A stretch of 52,132 nucleotides of DNA, taken from assembly GCA_030524175.1 (NCBI GenBank), contig JAUNHC010000038.1, forward strand, positions 1 to 52,132. The letters run 5' to 3'. This stretch comes from Eubacteriales bacterium. Its GTDB lineage: Bacteria; Bacillota; Clostridia; Lachnospirales; Lachnospiraceae. This document shows, piece by piece, positions 52,029 through 52,132 of the stretch. The notes beneath the pieces are model-generated. The model saw only the letters and a list, made by a program, of their open reading frames with translations, did not search any database and was not told where the DNA came from. The position numbers and the translations under genes were made by a program. Numbering within the stretch: the stretch's first letter is position 1; every line of letters starts with the position of its first letter.

Positions 52029-52129
52029 CAGGCCTGATAGGCAGTGTATTCTGCCCTATCAGGCTTTCTATATCAGGCGGTTTCTCTCCTTCGCGCAGTC
52101 GTAAAAAGTAGTGACAGGCCTGATAGGCA
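52029..52129 (+). repeat. Terminator-like hairpin and 15-bp direct repeat
   Basis: GCCTGATAGGCAG (52032-52044) pairs with CTGCCCTATCAGGC (52051-52064, one bulged base) and is followed by TTTCTATAT. The 15-base sequence CAGGCCTGATAGGCA occurs at 52029-52043 and again at 52115-52129, so a second hairpin may continue beyond the window. Confidence 0.7.
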
Positions 52130-52132
52130 ACT

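Larger units (their letters stand above)
51554..52132. other. Palindrome-rich noncoding end of the window
   Basis: No gene is convincing in these 579 bases. They hold a perfect 24-bp palindrome, an 11-bp-armed inverted repeat, a terminator-like hairpin and a 15-bp direct repeat, listed separately. The short minus-strand frame at 51816-52019 has no family features. Confidence 0.5.

Overview
The window looks like the chromosome of a Gram-positive Clostridia, most likely a gut Lachnospiraceae (Blautia-like); the family is an inference. Support comes from a moderately AT-rich composition, strong AGGAGG-type ribosome binding sites, YesM/YesN-type two-component genes, a BlaR1/BlaI/PBP system, a DUF1848 protein, a small CD3324-like HTH protein and many basic-metabolite ABC importers. 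No rRNA, tRNA, CRISPR array or intact insertion sequence was seen.

Region 1 (1-6200) is a beta-lactam response locus. A MecA-like penicillin-binding protein and a secreted protein of unknown function (+ strand) converge on blaR1-blaI (- strand). Both promoters carry TTAC-N4-GTAA operators, so BlaI probably represses both. Degenerate 35-bp tandem repeats lie between the convergent operons. Region 2 (6300-10800) holds an uncharacterised gene, an EVE-McrB type IV restriction ATPase/GTPase, its nuclease partner McrC, and a truncated DUF3795 remnant. An XRE regulator with membrane segments follows.

Region 3 (11.7-30.7 kb) is a large carbohydrate or sugar-acid utilisation locus. A dedicated solute-binding protein, a YesM-type kinase and a YesN-type AraC response regulator form a three-component sensor. 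A 38-bp element in front of this operon recurs (30 of 38 bases identical) in front of the next operon, which encodes a xylose/ribose-type ABC importer (binding protein, ATPase, permease). Behind the importer come an enolase-superfamily acid-sugar dehydratase, two zinc dehydrogenases, a TIM-barrel isomerase, a PfkB kinase, two related aldehyde dehydrogenases, a class II aldolase and an NAL/DapA-type 2-keto acid aldolase. The order suggests uptake, oxidation or dehydration to a 2-keto-3-deoxy acid, aldol cleavage and oxidation of the aldehyde product. A hairpin terminator closes this run at 30.65 kb.

Region 4 (30.8-37.6 kb) is a second, LacI-controlled importer operon: a cyclase-family hydrolase, a binding protein, two different permeases and an ATPase. 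The convergent LacI gene and this operon share TGNGTAAAC half-site operators placed just downstream of their -10 boxes.

Region 5 (37.6-46.6 kb) is mixed: a DUF1848 protein; an unusual fusion of a neutral-ceramidase-like hydrolase with a Vat/CatB-type acetyltransferase; a stand-alone RsmH methyltransferase; a small HTH protein; and a pgl-like, gnd, zwf cluster that supplies the whole oxidative pentose phosphate branch. Region 6 (46.6-52.1 kb, - strand) has a lipoprotein binding protein paired with a hybrid histidine kinase carrying two receiver domains, then an OGG1-type DNA glycosylase. The right end is noncoding and rich in palindromes. A degenerate ~75-bp sequence is present twice, at 37.6 kb and (inverted) at 50.6 kb.
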